From: Polynucleobacter sp. UK-FUSCHL-C3 | GTDB lineage: Bacteria > Pseudomonadota > Gammaproteobacteria > Burkholderiales > Burkholderiaceae | Reading direction: 5' to 3' | Length of the DNA: 64,000 nt | Assembly (NCBI RefSeq): GCF_040409815.1 | Contig: NZ_CP099959.1 | Span: 992,001-1,056,000 of the forward strand | Part shown: in pieces, positions 19,115 to 29,050 of the stretch | Layout: every line of letters begins with the position of its first letter | Numbering within the stretch: the first letter of the stretch is position 1 | The notes under the pieces: generated by a model | What the model saw: only the letters and a program-made list of their open reading frames with translations | What the model was told of the DNA's origin: nothing | Database searches by the model: none | Made by a program: the position numbers and the translations under genes

Positions 19115-21997
19115 TCACCACATTCCTTTTCTGCAAATACCACGGGCCTCGCAATAGCGGCAGGCACTCTCGGGTGCAAAGGCTTGCATAGCCGATCCTG
19201 ACCAAACCGCACTGAGGTCTTGTTGTAACTGTTTCTCAAGGACCAAGACCTGATCCGATAAATGATTAAGCTTGAACGAGCGCTCGCTGGAATCTTTTTT
19301 CTTGAGATTCATTTTGAGAGCGACCCAATCGGCCTCGATGACCGGATGGTCTGTGGCCTTTTGCTCCTCGGTAATAGCCTTGGTGTAGAGCAGGAGTTGC
19401 GGGTCATCCATCAGTTGGTCTGCTCGTTTTTTGATCTTATCGGGACTCTGATGTTTGTAATCGAGCACCGCCGCTTGTCTGAGAGTTGTATTGATGTCTA
19501 ATCGATCGGCATATCCTTCAATGCGGACAGTATGTTCTTGGTGGTGAGCATCAGCGAATGAAAACTCAAAGCCGACCTTGAGCTCAGCATCATGAAATTG
19601 CCAGCCATGACTCTCGCGCTCCAATTGCCACGCGACAAAGCTTGGGATTTGTTTTTGCCAATCCCGCAAGCTTCCTAAAATTCGTTTATCACCCTCAAGT
19701 AGTTTTAGAAAGCCCTGCTCTGAAGCATGGTGCAAATGCTCTTGCATCCAGGTTTGTCGGTATTGCGGATCCTGTAAACGGGGTTCACGGATCTGAGTGC
19801 TCTTAAGTTCTTGAAAGAAGTTGCGCAAGATCTGATGTAAGGTCTGACCCAGCAGGGATGCATCGAGCTCTTCGTCAAGTCCTTTGCGCTTACGTAAGCC
19901 TAATAAGTTGCGCACGTAGTATTGATAGGGACAGGATCGAAGTGCTCGGTAGGCACTGGGGCTCATGCGGGTTGGCATCGGAAGACCAGGTAGTCGATGT
20001 GCGCTAGCCATAGCGCTTGGTCTTGCTTGTGCGGTGCGTTGCTCTGCCTTTGCCTGAATGGTCGCCAATGTTGGTAAGTGATTTTGCAGTCTCTGTATCC
20101 ACGGTGCTGCTCGCAATGGCTCTCCTCGAGCTCCCTCACTCTGCCAAAGAAGATCGATGTGCTCATAACTGGCGATTAGCTGTGAGAGATCTCTTGCTTG
20201 CTGACGGAATTGCCAAGCGATACTCGACCCTCCCAATACTTGGCAGAGCGTCTCCGAGAAAAATAAGGGGGGCTCTGAAAACGCGGGTAACTGGCGCTCA
20301 TCGCAACCCACCATGACCACGGCATCAAAATAGCGCAAGCGGGTGGAGCTCAGTGGCAAGATCGATACGCGCGCACTGGTTTGTGCACCCTGCTCTCGAT
20401 AGACCTCTTCCTCCATGACGGTCTTTAGCAAGATCAACCACTCGTTTAGAGGCATGCGCAACTGGCCTAACTTGCTTTGTTGCATTCCAAGTGTTTGCAG
20501 CATATGGAGCAACTGCAGGCCCGCAGCATCTTGCTCAAAGCCTTGCTTCATTCCAAAGGCTGATAGGTCTTCGTGAAGTTGTAAGAGAGCTTCTGCGCAA
20601 TACGGTGTTTGCATTGCTTTGCTCTGCCATTGCCCCACGCGTTGCCGAATCACTTGCAATAGGGTCTGTAAGCGCGGATCGTATTCTGAGCTAGTTCCTG
20701 CCTCTATTGTTAGATAGAAACTGACCCAGGAGGAGTGTGCCTGTTTAATCAGTAAAGCGTTCTCTAACTCGGTGATGAGCAGATCACAATTACTCTCTTG
20801 GGTATTAAGAAGATGCTCGAGATCCAGAAAGGGATTTTTTAAGAACTCCAGTAATGTACTAGCGCTTGGTCCTTCGCTGGGAGAACGCAATAACTCAAGC
20901 CATGCATGCAGTGCCGCAGCAGCGCGTGTCGTAGACAGTTTCCAGCCGGTCTCATCGGCAATACTTAAACTAGGACCTAGGCGCGCCAATAGTGCACGGG
21001 TTCTTCTGGCCAACAATCGATCTTGTGCGACTAAGGCAATGTGTTTGCGCCCCTCTTTTAGATGCGTCTCAATCCGTCGTGTTGCCTCCCAGGCTAGATC
21101 TTCAAAGCGATTCGCAGTAATGCAGTGAATGGTTTTGGTTTTTAGGGTATGAATATTGTGCTGAGCTTGCGCCTCTTCTTGTGCACCAACTTCCGCGCTG
21201 ACGGCCTCAGACCACAAGGCGACTGAGCTCCAATCCATTTGCAAGCGATGCACTGGTATGTAAGGTGTGCAGGCTTCCAAGAATTGGGTTTGCATACTAG
21301 CTTGCGCAGGTTGCGGCTCGACGGTATCAATCCAGATTAGGGGTCTGCGCGACTGTGGGTGTTGTGCAAACTGCTGCACATAAGAGGCTAAGGCCAAATG
21401 CTTCCGAATGATGGGATCGCGGACCGAGCCTAGGTATCTCCAGAATGCCAATAGGACATTTGCTTCTTTGCTAACCAAGGCGTGCGCTAGTTTTGGGTAT
21501 GCTGTGTCGATTGCACTTTGCAAGACAGACTCAAGCTTTTGCATATCGCCCTTGAGATCGAGCGTATTCGGATCCCACGATAAATGCGGCATGATGCTTT
21601 GTGAGAGTAACTCACAGGCGCTCACAATGGCTTGCGCAAGACTCCACACCCCGCCCTCTCCTTCGGCAGCAAACCAAGTTTGTAACTCAGGGTGAGCATC
21701 AATCGAAGCATAGGTTTGTAAGATGCGCTCGGTTTGCGATTGTTGATCGGGTATTAAGAAAATATCTGGCGCCAGCTCTAACCAATCACTAAGACTGTGC
21801 ACCTCTGGCAAAAAGGGAACATTTGCTTGATCCAAGGAAGGCCGAATGCGCTCAAGGGCTTGGCGCAAACTGGCATTCGGTCCAGCAGTGGGCAGGATCA
21901 CGAGCGGTCTAGTCTTGCTGCTCTTAGCAATCTCCCAAATATGCTCCGCCATCTCCAAAAGGGCATTTTGATTGGGGGTGATCGTCAGGGTTTGCAT
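19115..21997 (-). CDS. AddB-like nuclease with iron-sulfur motif
   Basis: A 960-residue partner of AddA. The N-terminal region is helicase-like but has no Walker A lysine (LPTAGPNASLRQAL in its place), so it is a non-motor scaffold. The C-terminal PD-(D/E)XK nuclease reads RIEGYADRLDI ... AAVLDYKHQ. A Cys in LRSCPYQYYVRN and the final CRYCEARGIC would form the 4Fe-4S staple seen in AddB-type nucleases. Typical family length is 850-1150 residues. It is the first gene of the addB-addA operon. The region of about residues 270-300 is low in similarity to anything I recognise. Confidence 0.85.
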   Translation of the reverse strand: MQTLTITPNQNALLEMAEHIWEIAKSSKTRPLVILPTAGPNASLRQALERIRPSLDQANVPFLPEVHSLSDWLELAPDIFLIPDQQSQTERILQTYASIDAHPELQTWFAAEGEGGVWSLAQAIVSACELLSQSIMPHLSWDPNTLDLKGDMQKLESVLQSAIDTAYPKLAHALVSKEANVLLAFWRYLGSVRDPIIRKHLALASYVQQFAQHPQSRRPLIWIDTVEPQPAQASMQTQFLEACTPYIPVHRLQMDWSSVALWSEAVSAEVGAQEEAQAQHNIHTLKTKTIHCITANRFEDLAWEATRRIETHLKEGRKHIALVAQDRLLARRTRALLARLGPSLSIADETGWKLSTTRAAAALHAWLELLRSPSEGPSASTLLEFLKNPFLDLEHLLNTQESNCDLLITELENALLIKQAHSSWVSFYLTIEAGTSSEYDPRLQTLLQVIRQRVGQWQSKAMQTPYCAEALLQLHEDLSAFGMKQGFEQDAAGLQLLHMLQTLGMQQSKLGQLRMPLNEWLILLKTVMEEEVYREQGAQTSARVSILPLSSTRLRYFDAVVMVGCDERQLPAFSEPPLFFSETLCQVLGGSSIAWQFRQQARDLSQLIASYEHIDLLWQSEGARGEPLRAAPWIQRLQNHLPTLATIQAKAEQRTAQARPSAMASAHRLPGLPMPTRMSPSAYRALRSCPYQYYVRNLLGLRKRKGLDEELDASLLGQTLHQILRNFFQELKSTQIREPRLQDPQYRQTWMQEHLHHASEQGFLKLLEGDKRILGSLRDWQKQIPSFVAWQLERESHGWQFHDAELKVGFEFSFADAHHQEHTVRIEGYADRLDINTTLRQAAVLDYKHQSPDKIKKRADQLMDDPQLLLYTKAITEEQKATDHPVIEADWVALKMNLKKKDSSERSFKLNHLSDQVLVLEKQLQQDLSAVWSGSAMQAFAPESACRYCEARGICRKGMW

Positions 21998-22124
21998 AGC
22001 GAGTGCTTATTTTGCAATCGTTCTAAGGGAATTGGGCATGGTTCACAGCTTATTGATAATATAAGGGCTTGGGACGCTTTCGAATGAGAGCAGTTCCAAC
22101 CCGATAAATTGATAAGGAATATTC

Positions 22125-22451
22125 ATGAGTGCCGGTGTTAAACATGTAAGTGATGCATCTTTTGAACAAGACGTTCTAAAAGCAGACAAACCCGTTCTTC
22201 TCGACTTTTGGGCTGAGTGGTGCGGCCCCTGCAAGATGATTGGTCCCATATTGGAGGAACTTTCGGCTGAGTACGGCGATCGCATCCAGATTGCCAAGAT
22301 GAATGTGGATGAGAACCAAGGTATTCCTGCCCAGTTCAATATTCGGGGCATTCCAACTCTTATTTTGTTCAAAAATGGCACCGTTGCAGCCCAGAAAGTG
22401 GGTGCATTAGCCAAATCCCAGCTCTCAGCGTTCATCGATAGCAATATTTGA
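22125..22451 (+). CDS. trxA: Thioredoxin
   Basis: A 108-residue thioredoxin with the redox site WCGPC (Cys33/Cys36), the buried Asp in LLDFWAEW and the cis-Pro in RGIPTLILF. It reduces protein disulfides in the cytosol. An AAGGAA ribosome site precedes the ATG. It is followed by a strong terminator and then rho, the usual order in Burkholderiales and many other proteobacteria. Confidence 0.96.
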   Translation: MSAGVKHVSDASFEQDVLKADKPVLLDFWAEWCGPCKMIGPILEELSAEYGDRIQIAKMNVDENQGIPAQFNIRGIPTLILFKNGTVAAQKVGALAKSQLSAFIDSNI

Positions 22452-22805
22452 GGCAGTTCTTAGTCATTACAATTTACCCGCTAGAATGACCGATATCAGG
22501 CTCAGGAGTTGAGCCTGATGTTGTTTTTAGGCCAAGCTTCTTGAAGTATTCTGGTTTTGGGCGTTTTTAGTGTAAAATTACATCTCATTGCAGAGTCCGC
22601 TTGCGGCTCTCCCCAAAATTTCTAGTTTCTCTCCCAATCTACCTTTAATACCCTGATTACTCATTTCGATTTAAGCTAATTTCGTTATCACTGTTTTGCA
22701 TTGCCGTCTTGTATACCCGATTGGCGATCCCAAAACCCCTCTAATTTCTCCCCCTTCCTCTTATTTCCCTTCCTTTTTCCTGTTTGATAGAACCATAAGC
22801 ACACC
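22452..22805 (+). other. trxA-rho intergenic region with rho leader
   Basis: This 354-base gap contains the trxA terminator (22495-22529) and then the presumed promoter and leader of rho. A small stem, GAGtCCG / CGGCTC, is visible near 22593-22610, and a pyrimidine-rich stretch lies between 22610 and 22790. Rho autoregulates through its leader in E. coli. A C/T-rich, G-poor leader like this one would suit that, but no specific site can be shown. I see no gene in it. Confidence 0.5.
22495..22529 (+). terminator. Intrinsic terminator after trxA
   Basis: The perfect 10-base stem ATCAGGCTCA / TGAGCCTGAT with a 5-base loop is followed by GTTGTTTTTA. Confidence 0.85.
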
Positions 22806-24068
22806 ATGCAACTGACTGAACTAAAAGTACTCCACGTTTCCCAACTTCTTGAGATGGCTGCTAGCCTTGAGATCGAGAACACCCAGCGCATGCGTAAGCA
22901 AGAGCTGATGTTTGCTATCCTTAAAAAGCGAGCCAAGGCAGGTGAACAGGTATTTGGGGATGGGGTCTTAGAGGTTCTGCCCGATGGCTTCGGTTTCTTA
23001 CGCTCTCCTGAATCCTCGTACATGGCCTCGCCTGATGATATTTATATCTCCCCTGCTCAAATCCGTCGCTTTAATTTACATACGGGTGATGGCATTGAGG
23101 GTGAGGTGCGCACTCCCAAAGAAGGTGAACGTTACTTTGCCTTGGTGAAGGTAGACAAGATTAATGGCATGGCCCCAGAAGATCTCAAAAACCGCATCAT
23201 GTTTGAGAACTTAACACCGCTCCACCCCAATCGCACTATCTCTCTAGAGCGCGATATCAAGGCAGAAGAGAATCTGACTGGTCGCATTATCGATATGATC
23301 TCGCCGATTGGTTTTGGTCAGCGTGGCTTGATTGTTTCTTCTCCTAAATCAGGTAAGACCGTGATGATGCAGCATGTGGCGCATGCGATCTCCCAGAATC
23401 ATCCAGAAGCCATTTTGATTGTTTTGCTGGTTGATGAGCGTCCTGAGGAAGTTACTGAGATGCAACGCTCGGTGCATGGTGAAGTCGTTGCATCTACCTT
23501 TGATGAACCTGCCGTGCGTCACGTACAAGTTGCAGAGATGGTGATTGAGAAAGCCAAACGTTTGGTTGAGATGAAAAAAGATGTCATTATTTTGCTCGAC
23601 TCGATTACACGCTTAGCACGTGCTTACAACACGGTAGTGCCTTCATCTGGCAAAGTACTCTCAGGCGGTGTCGATGCCAATGCTTTGCAACGTCCAAAGC
23701 GTTTCTTTGGTGCGGCTCGTAATGTTGAAGAAGGTGGCTCCCTCACTATTTTGGCAACCGCCTTAATTGAGACCGGAAGCCGAATGGACGACCTGATCTA
23801 TGAAGAGTTCAAAGGCACCGGCAATATGGAAGTGCATTTAGAGCGTCGCCTAGCTGAGCGCCGTGTCTATCCTGCGATCAACCTCAATAAGTCGGGTACC
23901 CGCCGTGAAGAACTCCTGGTTAAACCCGAGAATCTCCAGAAAATTTGGGTGCTTCGTAAGCTCCTGGCTGATATGGACGAGATCGAGGCCATGAACTTTA
24001 TTGTGGATAAGCTCAAATCAACCAAGAATAATGCTGAGTTCTTTGACCTCATGCGCCGTGGCGGCTAA
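22806..24068 (+). CDS. rho: Transcription termination factor Rho
   Basis: A 420-residue hexameric RNA helicase/translocase. In order: the N-terminal helical bundle, the cold-shock-like RNA-binding domain ([19 protein letters not shown]), and the RecA-like motor with P-loop SSPKSGKT (about residues 180-187), Walker [12 protein letters not shown] and the Q/R loops ([20 protein letters not shown]). The length equals that of E. coli Rho (419). No large insertion is present between the RNA-binding domain and the motor. It lies between trxA and rpmE2. Confidence 0.97.
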   Translation: MQLTELKVLHVSQLLEMAASLEIENTQRMRKQELMFAILKKRAKAGEQVFGDGVLEVLPDGFGFLRSPESSYMASPDDIYISPAQIRRFNLHTGDGIEGEVRTPKEGERYFALVKVDKINGMAPEDLKNRIMFENLTPLHPNRTISLERDIKAEENLTGRIIDMISPIGFGQRGLIVSSPKSGKTVMMQHVAHAISQNHPEAILIVLLVDERPEEVTEMQRSVHGEVVASTFDEPAVRHVQVAEMVIEKAKRLVEMKKDVIILLDSITRLARAYNTVVPSSGKVLSGGVDANALQRPKRFFGAARNVEEGGSLTILATALIETGSRMDDLIYEEFKGTGNMEVHLERRLAERRVYPAINLNKSGTRREELLVKPENLQKIWVLRKLLADMDEIEAMNFIVDKLKSTKNNAEFFDLMRRGG

Positions 24069-24073
24069 GGGCC

Positions 24074-24110
24074 TGGGAAGGCATTTTCGATGCTTTCCTA
24101 TTGATTTTGT
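24074..24110 (+). terminator. Probable terminator after rho
   Basis: The stem GGAAGGCAT / ATGCTTTCC (9 pairs with one G.T) has a TTTCG loop and is followed by a weak T-rich tail (TATTGATTTTG). Confidence 0.55.
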
Positions 24111-24207
24111 GGCATAATTTCGCTTTTGCTGTATTGACCACCTGGGCAAGTATTGAGGGAATCCCTTTTTTGACCTTCAACGGCTACCCGTACCAAGGAT
24201 ATTGATT

Positions 24208-24573
24208 ATGAAACCAGGCATTCACCCCGAATATCGCGAAGTTGTTTTTGTTGATGTTTCCAACAACTTTAGCTTCAAAACTCGCTCTACCATCAACACC
24301 AAAGAGAAAATCAAATGGGAAGATGGCAATGAGTATCCATTAGCTAAGATTGAGACCTCTTCCGAGTCACACCCCTTCTTTACCGGTACCCAGAAGATTA
24401 TCGATACCGCTGGTCGTGTTGAGAAATTCCGCCAGAAATTTGGTGGTAAGGCTGCTGCGAAGTCCACTGGTGACGGCGCTGTTAAGACTGCTGAGAAACG
24501 CGCTGCAGCTGCTGAAGCCAAGAAGACCGAGAAACCTGCTGCCAAGAAAGTGGCTACCAAGAAAGCGAAGTAA
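24208..24573 (+). CDS. rpmE2: Ribosomal protein L31 type B with long Lys/Ala-rich tail
   Basis: A 121-residue protein from the ATG at 24208 (AAGGAT ribosome site; an in-frame TTG two codons earlier is less likely). The first ~85 residues are L31 type [19 protein letters not shown], then [20 protein letters not shown]. There is no CxxC zinc pair, so it is the zinc-independent form that replaces the Cys-containing L31 under zinc limitation in some bacteria, or the only L31 here. The last ~35 residues are a low-complexity basic tail rich in Lys and Ala ([20 protein letters not shown]) resembling histone H1-like tails. This makes it clearly longer than most family members. Confidence 0.92.
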   Translation: MKPGIHPEYREVVFVDVSNNFSFKTRSTINTKEKIKWEDGNEYPLAKIETSSESHPFFTGTQKIIDTAGRVEKFRQKFGGKAAAKSTGDGAVKTAEKRAAAAEAKKTEKPAAKKVATKKAK

Positions 24574-24610
24574 TTGCTTCGGCATGGTTTTAATCTTGAC
24601 TTGATGTACA

Positions 24611-24640
24611 CAAGGCAGCGTTTGCTGCCTTTTTTATTTC
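24611..24640 (+). terminator. Intrinsic terminator after rpmE2
   Basis: The stem AAGGCAGC / GCTGCCTT with a GTTT loop is followed by a run of T. Confidence 0.9.
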
Positions 24641-24658
24641 TGTTTTATTCTTTTTAGT

Positions 24659-26377
24659 ATGGTCAAACTCACTGCTGCCGCCACCGTCTCAATTCCACGC
24701 ATTGTGATCTTTGCGTTGACCCTCGTTTATGGTTTAGCGGGTCTCTTTGGTCGTGATCCTTGGAAGAATGAAGACTCCATTGGTTTTGGGGTGATGTGGA
24801 ATTTGCATTTAGGTTCTTGGCAAGACTGGTTGGTTCCGGGGCTTGCTGGTCGTGATCTTTCCATGGGTGCACCACTGCCCTACTGGTTAGGTGCAACATT
24901 CATTGATCTATTTGGTTCAATAATCGGTGACGCCAATGCAGCCAGACTGTATTCAGCGCTTTGCTTCTTTACTTCTGCCATTGCGATTTGGTATGCCACG
25001 TATTTATTAGGACGTCGTCAGGAAGTGCAGCCCATGAGTTTTGCCTTAGGCGGTCAACCTAATACACGCGACTATGGCATGACCTTAGCGGATGGGGCAT
25101 TGCTCATCTTCTTAGCCTGCATTGGTTTGGCACAGCGTTCTCATGAGACCACCCCCATGATGGCTCACCTGATGGGGCTCTCGATTATTTTGTATGGCAC
25201 TGTGCGTGGCTTAGATAAGCCTTGGCAAGGAGGCGCTTGGACCGGATTGGGCTTAGTTATTTTGGGGCTCTCAAGTAATTGGGCGCTGACTGCTTTAATT
25301 GCCCTGGCCATCGGTCTTGCAGTTTTGCTGTGTCAGGTAAAACTTCGTTTTCGGTGGACCCTTAGTTCTATTGTGATAGCAATTCTTGGTATTGGTATTT
25401 GGCCCTTACTGTGGCACGTGTTTCATCTCAGTCCAGAGTTGCAAGATTCCGCCCTAAACGCGTGGGCTAACACGCCGCCCATGCATCGCTATCTTGCTTG
25501 GGGCTCCTTGCAGTTTATGAGCATTAATTTTTGGGCTTACGCATGGCCTGTTTGGCCTTTAGCCTTGGTATCTTTGGTTCACTGGGGTCGCAACCACGAT
25601 GCAGGCACATGGCGTGCTCCACACATTTGTATTCCGCTTGGTTTATTGCTGGCTGGTTTTATTTATGTGCTATTTCGCGTTGAGGCTAATGAACATGATC
25701 TGATTGTGTTGATACCGCCGATGGCTATTTTGGCTGCATTTAGTTTGCCCATCTTGCGTCGTAGTGTCATTAGCTTTATTGATTGGTTTGCAATGTTGAG
25801 TTTTACGATCGTTGCTATTGCGATTTGGTTCATTTGGTTTGCAAAGACCACTGGCTATCCTGCACCGATCGCTGCTAATGTGGCGCGCTTCATTCCTGGC
25901 TTTGAGGCTCAGTTTAGTGGGCTAACACTTGTGATTGCCCTCATCATTACAGGACTTTGGTTATGGGTAGTGCAATGGCGTACCTCACGCGCGCCAAAGG
26001 TTATTTGGCGCTGCTTGGTTATCTCAGCAGCTGGCACAACCCTGATGTGGGTTCTTTTGATGACCTTATGGCTTCCTACGATTAACTATGCCAAGACCTA
26101 TCGTTTTGTGGCTGAGCGTTTGGTCAAGGCGGTACCGGCAGATGCTAAGTGCATTGATACCAGTTATTTAGGCCTAGCCCAGCTGGCATCCTTTAGTTAC
26201 TTCACAAAACTAGCCTTGGCCGACAACCCCAATTGCCCCTATATGCTGACTCATAATGCCAGCACCGCCTCTGCGTTCTCGGCCCTCAACGATAAGAAAC
26301 TCAAGCTATTGTGGGAGGATCGTCGGGCATCTGACCGCACGGAGCGTTTGCGTTTATATCAGGTCTTGTCTGAGTAA
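24659..26377 (+). CDS. ArnT-like integral membrane glycosyltransferase (GT-C, family 39/83)
   Basis: A 572-residue polytopic protein. The first helix (IVIFALTLVYGLAGLF) is followed by GRDPWKNEDSIGFGV, the acidic first periplasmic loop typical of ArnT/PMT-type GT-C enzymes. About 11-12 further hydrophobic helices follow, then a soluble C-terminal periplasmic segment of about 100 residues with CIDTSYLGLAQLASFSYF. GT-C enzymes transfer sugars from polyprenyl phosphate donors to lipids or proteins on the outer face of the inner membrane. The acceptor is unknown. It runs into the MATE gene with a 9-base gap. Confidence 0.75.
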   Translation: MVKLTAAATVSIPRIVIFALTLVYGLAGLFGRDPWKNEDSIGFGVMWNLHLGSWQDWLVPGLAGRDLSMGAPLPYWLGATFIDLFGSIIGDANAARLYSALCFFTSAIAIWYATYLLGRRQEVQPMSFALGGQPNTRDYGMTLADGALLIFLACIGLAQRSHETTPMMAHLMGLSIILYGTVRGLDKPWQGGAWTGLGLVILGLSSNWALTALIALAIGLAVLLCQVKLRFRWTLSSIVIAILGIGIWPLLWHVFHLSPELQDSALNAWANTPPMHRYLAWGSLQFMSINFWAYAWPVWPLALVSLVHWGRNHDAGTWRAPHICIPLGLLLAGFIYVLFRVEANEHDLIVLIPPMAILAAFSLPILRRSVISFIDWFAMLSFTIVAIAIWFIWFAKTTGYPAPIAANVARFIPGFEAQFSGLTLVIALIITGLWLWVVQWRTSRAPKVIWRCLVISAAGTTLMWVLLMTLWLPTINYAKTYRFVAERLVKAVPADAKCIDTSYLGLAQLASFSYFTKLALADNPNCPYMLTHNASTASAFSALNDKKLKLLWEDRRASDRTERLRLYQVLSE

Positions 26378-26386
26378 CTGATCACG

Positions 26387-27778
26387 ATGTCCTTTTATCG
26401 AATCTCGCGATTGCGAGAAGATATTCCTGAGCTTCTCAAATTAGCCGGTCCTCTTTTGGTAGGCCAACTAGCCGTCATTACATTTGGGGTCTTAGATACG
26501 GCAATGACCGCACGCTATTCCTCAGAAGATCTTGCGGCATTAGCGATGGCAAGTGCAATCTTTATTAGTGTTTATGTAGGTTTGACCGGTGTAATTGCCG
26601 CCCTCACCCCCATTGCGGGTCAACTCTTTGGGGCAAAGCATTATGCGGAGATTGGTGAAGAGGTTCGTCAGGCTGGCTGGCTGGCGGTCGGCTTGACGAT
26701 CGTTGGCACCCTGATTCTTTTGAACGCTGACCACTTGCTAGCGATCTCACAGGTCAATCTTGATTTAGAGAACAAAGCCCGCTTATATCTTCAGATCCTT
26801 GCCTTAGGCCTACCTGCCAGCATGGGCATGCGGGTTTTAATGTCTTTTCATAATGCCGTTTCCAGACCAGGCATTATTACCATCCTTCAGTTGATTGGTT
26901 TAGCCGCTAAGTTTCCGCTTAATGCGCTCTTCATCTACGGCGGCTTTGGCATTGATGCAATGGGAGGCCCCGGTTGTGCCGTTGCCACCGTCATCATTAA
27001 TTGGTTGTGGTTTTTCTCAATCTTGATCATTGTGCTGTGGGGTCAGTTTTATAAGCCCTTTAATATTTTTGAGCGCTTTAGCTGGCCTAAATGGCATCGT
27101 ATCTGGACACTATTACGCTTAGGCGCACCCATTGGTTTAAGTTATTTCATTGAGGTCACCTCGTATACCTTTATGTCCCTATTTATTGCTCGTCTGGGAA
27201 CTACTACCCTTGCAGGGCATCAGATCGTGGCTAATTTAGGTACGGTAATCTATATGGTGCCACTCTCATTAGCAATTGCGACCATGACTCTTGTTTCCCA
27301 ATCGATTGGGGCAGGCAAACAACATCGCGCAGAAGAAATTGGTTGGTCGTCCGTTCTATTCACTGGCGGCTTATGTATTGTGATTGGTCTATTAGTTTGG
27401 GTGCTGCGATTTCAGTTGCTTGATCTGTACGACCCAACTCCCGATGTCAAACTATTAGCAGCGCCTCTATTCTTATTTATTTGCTTTTATCAATTGGTAG
27501 ACTCAGTACAAGTTGTAGCTGCATTTATTCTGCGGGCCTATCGCATCTCTTTCTTGCCAATGATTGTGTATGCCGGCTCTCTCTGGTGTATCGGTCTAGG
27601 CGGCGGCTATCTCTTGGGCTTTAATGTGTTTGGTAATACGCCAACACTATTACAAGGAGTCAATGGATTTTGGATTGCAAATAGTTTGAGTCTAGCTGTA
27701 GCTGCTGCCCTATTACTCTGGATTTTTAGAAGAACGGCAGCCCACTATGAAAGAACTAAGCCGCCGGTCACGGTCTAG
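26387..27778 (+). CDS. MATE family efflux transporter
   Basis: A 463-residue, 12-helix multidrug and toxin extrusion protein of the NorM/DinF type. Two six-helix halves are recognisable: LAGPLLVGQLAVITFGVLDT begins the first, and LRLGAPIGLSYFIEVTSYTF begins the second. It exports cationic compounds using a Na+ or H+ gradient. It is 9 bases downstream of the ArnT-like gene, and its last 4 bases overlap the 3' end of the convergent MarR-like gene. Confidence 0.88.
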   Translation: MSFYRISRLREDIPELLKLAGPLLVGQLAVITFGVLDTAMTARYSSEDLAALAMASAIFISVYVGLTGVIAALTPIAGQLFGAKHYAEIGEEVRQAGWLAVGLTIVGTLILLNADHLLAISQVNLDLENKARLYLQILALGLPASMGMRVLMSFHNAVSRPGIITILQLIGLAAKFPLNALFIYGGFGIDAMGGPGCAVATVIINWLWFFSILIIVLWGQFYKPFNIFERFSWPKWHRIWTLLRLGAPIGLSYFIEVTSYTFMSLFIARLGTTTLAGHQIVANLGTVIYMVPLSLAIATMTLVSQSIGAGKQHRAEEIGWSSVLFTGGLCIVIGLLVWVLRFQLLDLYDPTPDVKLLAAPLFLFICFYQLVDSVQVVAAFILRAYRISFLPMIVYAGSLWCIGLGGGYLLGFNVFGNTPTLLQGVNGFWIANSLSLAVAAALLLWIFRRTAAHYERTKPPVTV

Positions 27779-28110
27779 TTCTTCTTATCTTGAATGAGTA
27801 ACATGCCAAGCTCTTTATAGAGCTTCATTGCTTTCTCAGTGGGTATTAATTTTTTTACCCTAGCATCTTTGGCACACGGCCTGTTCTCAATCAATTTTTT
27901 CTCGATCAGGGCCTTCAAAGAAGCATGCGAAGTTGCAGGTGAGGCAATCGATTTCATCTGAATCACATCAGACACTGTTAATTTATGACCCTCATAATGG
28001 GCGCTAGCTATCATGCGAAGAATGATGCACTCACGATGACTTACCTTGTACTTAAGATGAATCTTGTCACGACTTTCAGCAAAACTAAAGTAATTAGACA
28101 GTAGGTCCAT
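27775..28110 (-). CDS. Small MarR-like winged-helix regulator
   Basis: A 111-residue single-domain protein. The segment KYKVSHRECIILRMIASAH resembles MarR helix 2. The winged HTH is LTVSDVIQMKSIASPATSHASLKALIEKKLIENR, followed by a basic wing (CAKDARVKKLIPTEKA). There is no separate ligand or kinase domain. Position against the MATE exporter suggests but does not prove control of it. Convergent overlap means it is transcribed from its own promoter in the 28111-28343 gap. Confidence 0.7.
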   Translation of the reverse strand: MDLLSNYFSFAESRDKIHLKYKVSHRECIILRMIASAHYEGHKLTVSDVIQMKSIASPATSHASLKALIEKKLIENRPCAKDARVKKLIPTEKAMKLYKELGMLLIQDKKN

Positions 28111-28343
28111 AGCAGTCCCGTTAATAGTAATTATGGGGAAATATAAGTTGGATTACCAAAAATAATAAATCAAATTTTACACCTGATTAGCCCTTGGGTG
28201 TATGAACGATCCTTTTCTTACCAAATCCCCCCCCTCTTCAATTATTAGCAAAGACCTAAGCATTGCAGGCTATTTATTTGTGTATCCATGGAAAATAATA
28301 TAATTTTCATAAACTTATACAAATTAAATAGAAATGTGGATTT

Positions 28344-28559
28344 ATGCTGGAGCGATTTTTTAAGAAAACTAGTCCATTTGTCATTAAATCTATTGACTCA
28401 ACCAAAAAAGTAGCCGTAGTTGAGGATAAAGAATTAGGCCTCGTTATTGAAGTGCCCTATGGTCCTAGCATATTGAAAAAGGCTGAAATCATCAGCGAAT
28501 ATGAAATCCAGTTTCTCTACGAAGATGGAAGCTCAAGAATCTCTAAAATCCTAATGTAG
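28344..28559 (+). CDS. Small uncharacterised protein
   Basis: A 71-residue soluble protein that I do not recognise. It begins LERFFKKTSPFVIKSIDSTKK and has a pattern of short beta strands (VAVVEDKELGLVIEVPYG, then YEIQFLYEDGS). There is no signal peptide, cysteine or membrane segment. The preceding 230 bases are very AT-rich, so the gene probably has its own promoter. Its neighbours are a MarR-like regulator (divergent) and a glycine-zipper lipoprotein (convergent). The coding status rests on an intact frame and sensible composition only. Confidence 0.5.
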   Translation: MLERFFKKTSPFVIKSIDSTKKVAVVEDKELGLVIEVPYGPSILKKAEIISEYEIQFLYEDGSSRISKILM

Positions 28560-28576
28560 TGTTGCAGTAAGACCAC

Positions 28577-29038
28577 TCACTTAATCGGCTTGAACTCATT
28601 AACCGGTTTAAAACCAGGAACCTGATTACCTTTAGCGTACATACATTGCTGATAAGCAGTGTTGTATTGAGTTTGCGCTTGGGTCTCCTTATTGGATGCA
28701 CCCATTGCTCCAACAGCAGCGCCTCCTACCATTCCAATCGCCGCTCCTGTGCCAACGTTCGGACCACTTCCGCCTTGATACATCGCCCCCGCTGCTGCGC
28801 CAATGGCTGCCCCAGTTGCTGCACTAATGGCTCCAGCCTTGAGAGCAGCTGCATTGCCATCTTGAACAGAATTTTGAGCAAACTCTCGACACTCTTGATC
28901 TTCTTTTTTAAATACTTCAAAGGGCTTTCCTTCTCTAGGCATAACAGTGATGGTCGGCCCTGTTGGGGCAGAGACGCAAGCGGTCAGAACCAGATTGGAT
29001 AAGGTAACGCCGACTAAAAGAATGGAGTGTAGTTTCAC
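28577..29038 (-). CDS. Glycine-zipper lipoprotein
   Basis: A 153-residue lipoprotein from a GTG at 29036-29038 (ribosome site AGG six bases upstream; a TTG at 29044 is poorer). The signal peptide ends in the lipobox VLTAC. The middle holds glycine-zipper repeats (SAATGAAIGAAAGAMYQGG and GTGAAIGMVGGAAVGAMGAS) of the membrane-embedded two-helix type seen in SlyB/YMGG proteins. It ends with a short tail containing a Cys (QQCMYAKG). The likely place is the outer or inner membrane with a structural or stress role. A related lipoprotein is encoded at 40561-40944. Confidence 0.75.
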   Translation of the reverse strand: MKLHSILLVGVTLSNLVLTACVSAPTGPTITVMPREGKPFEVFKKEDQECREFAQNSVQDGNAAALKAGAISAATGAAIGAAAGAMYQGGSGPNVGTGAAIGMVGGAAVGAMGASNKETQAQTQYNTAYQQCMYAKGNQVPGFKPVNEFKPIK

Positions 29039-29050
29039 GAGCAACCTAAA

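Noticed and set aside
19110-19205. Longer N-terminus for the AddA-like protein
   Set aside because: It would overlap the end of addB and add 32 residues that do not fit the family; the ATG at 19109 places the Walker A motif at the normal distance.
24222-24611. Leftward 129-codon frame opposite rpmE2
   Set aside because: It arises from the Lys/Ala codon repeats of the L31 tail.
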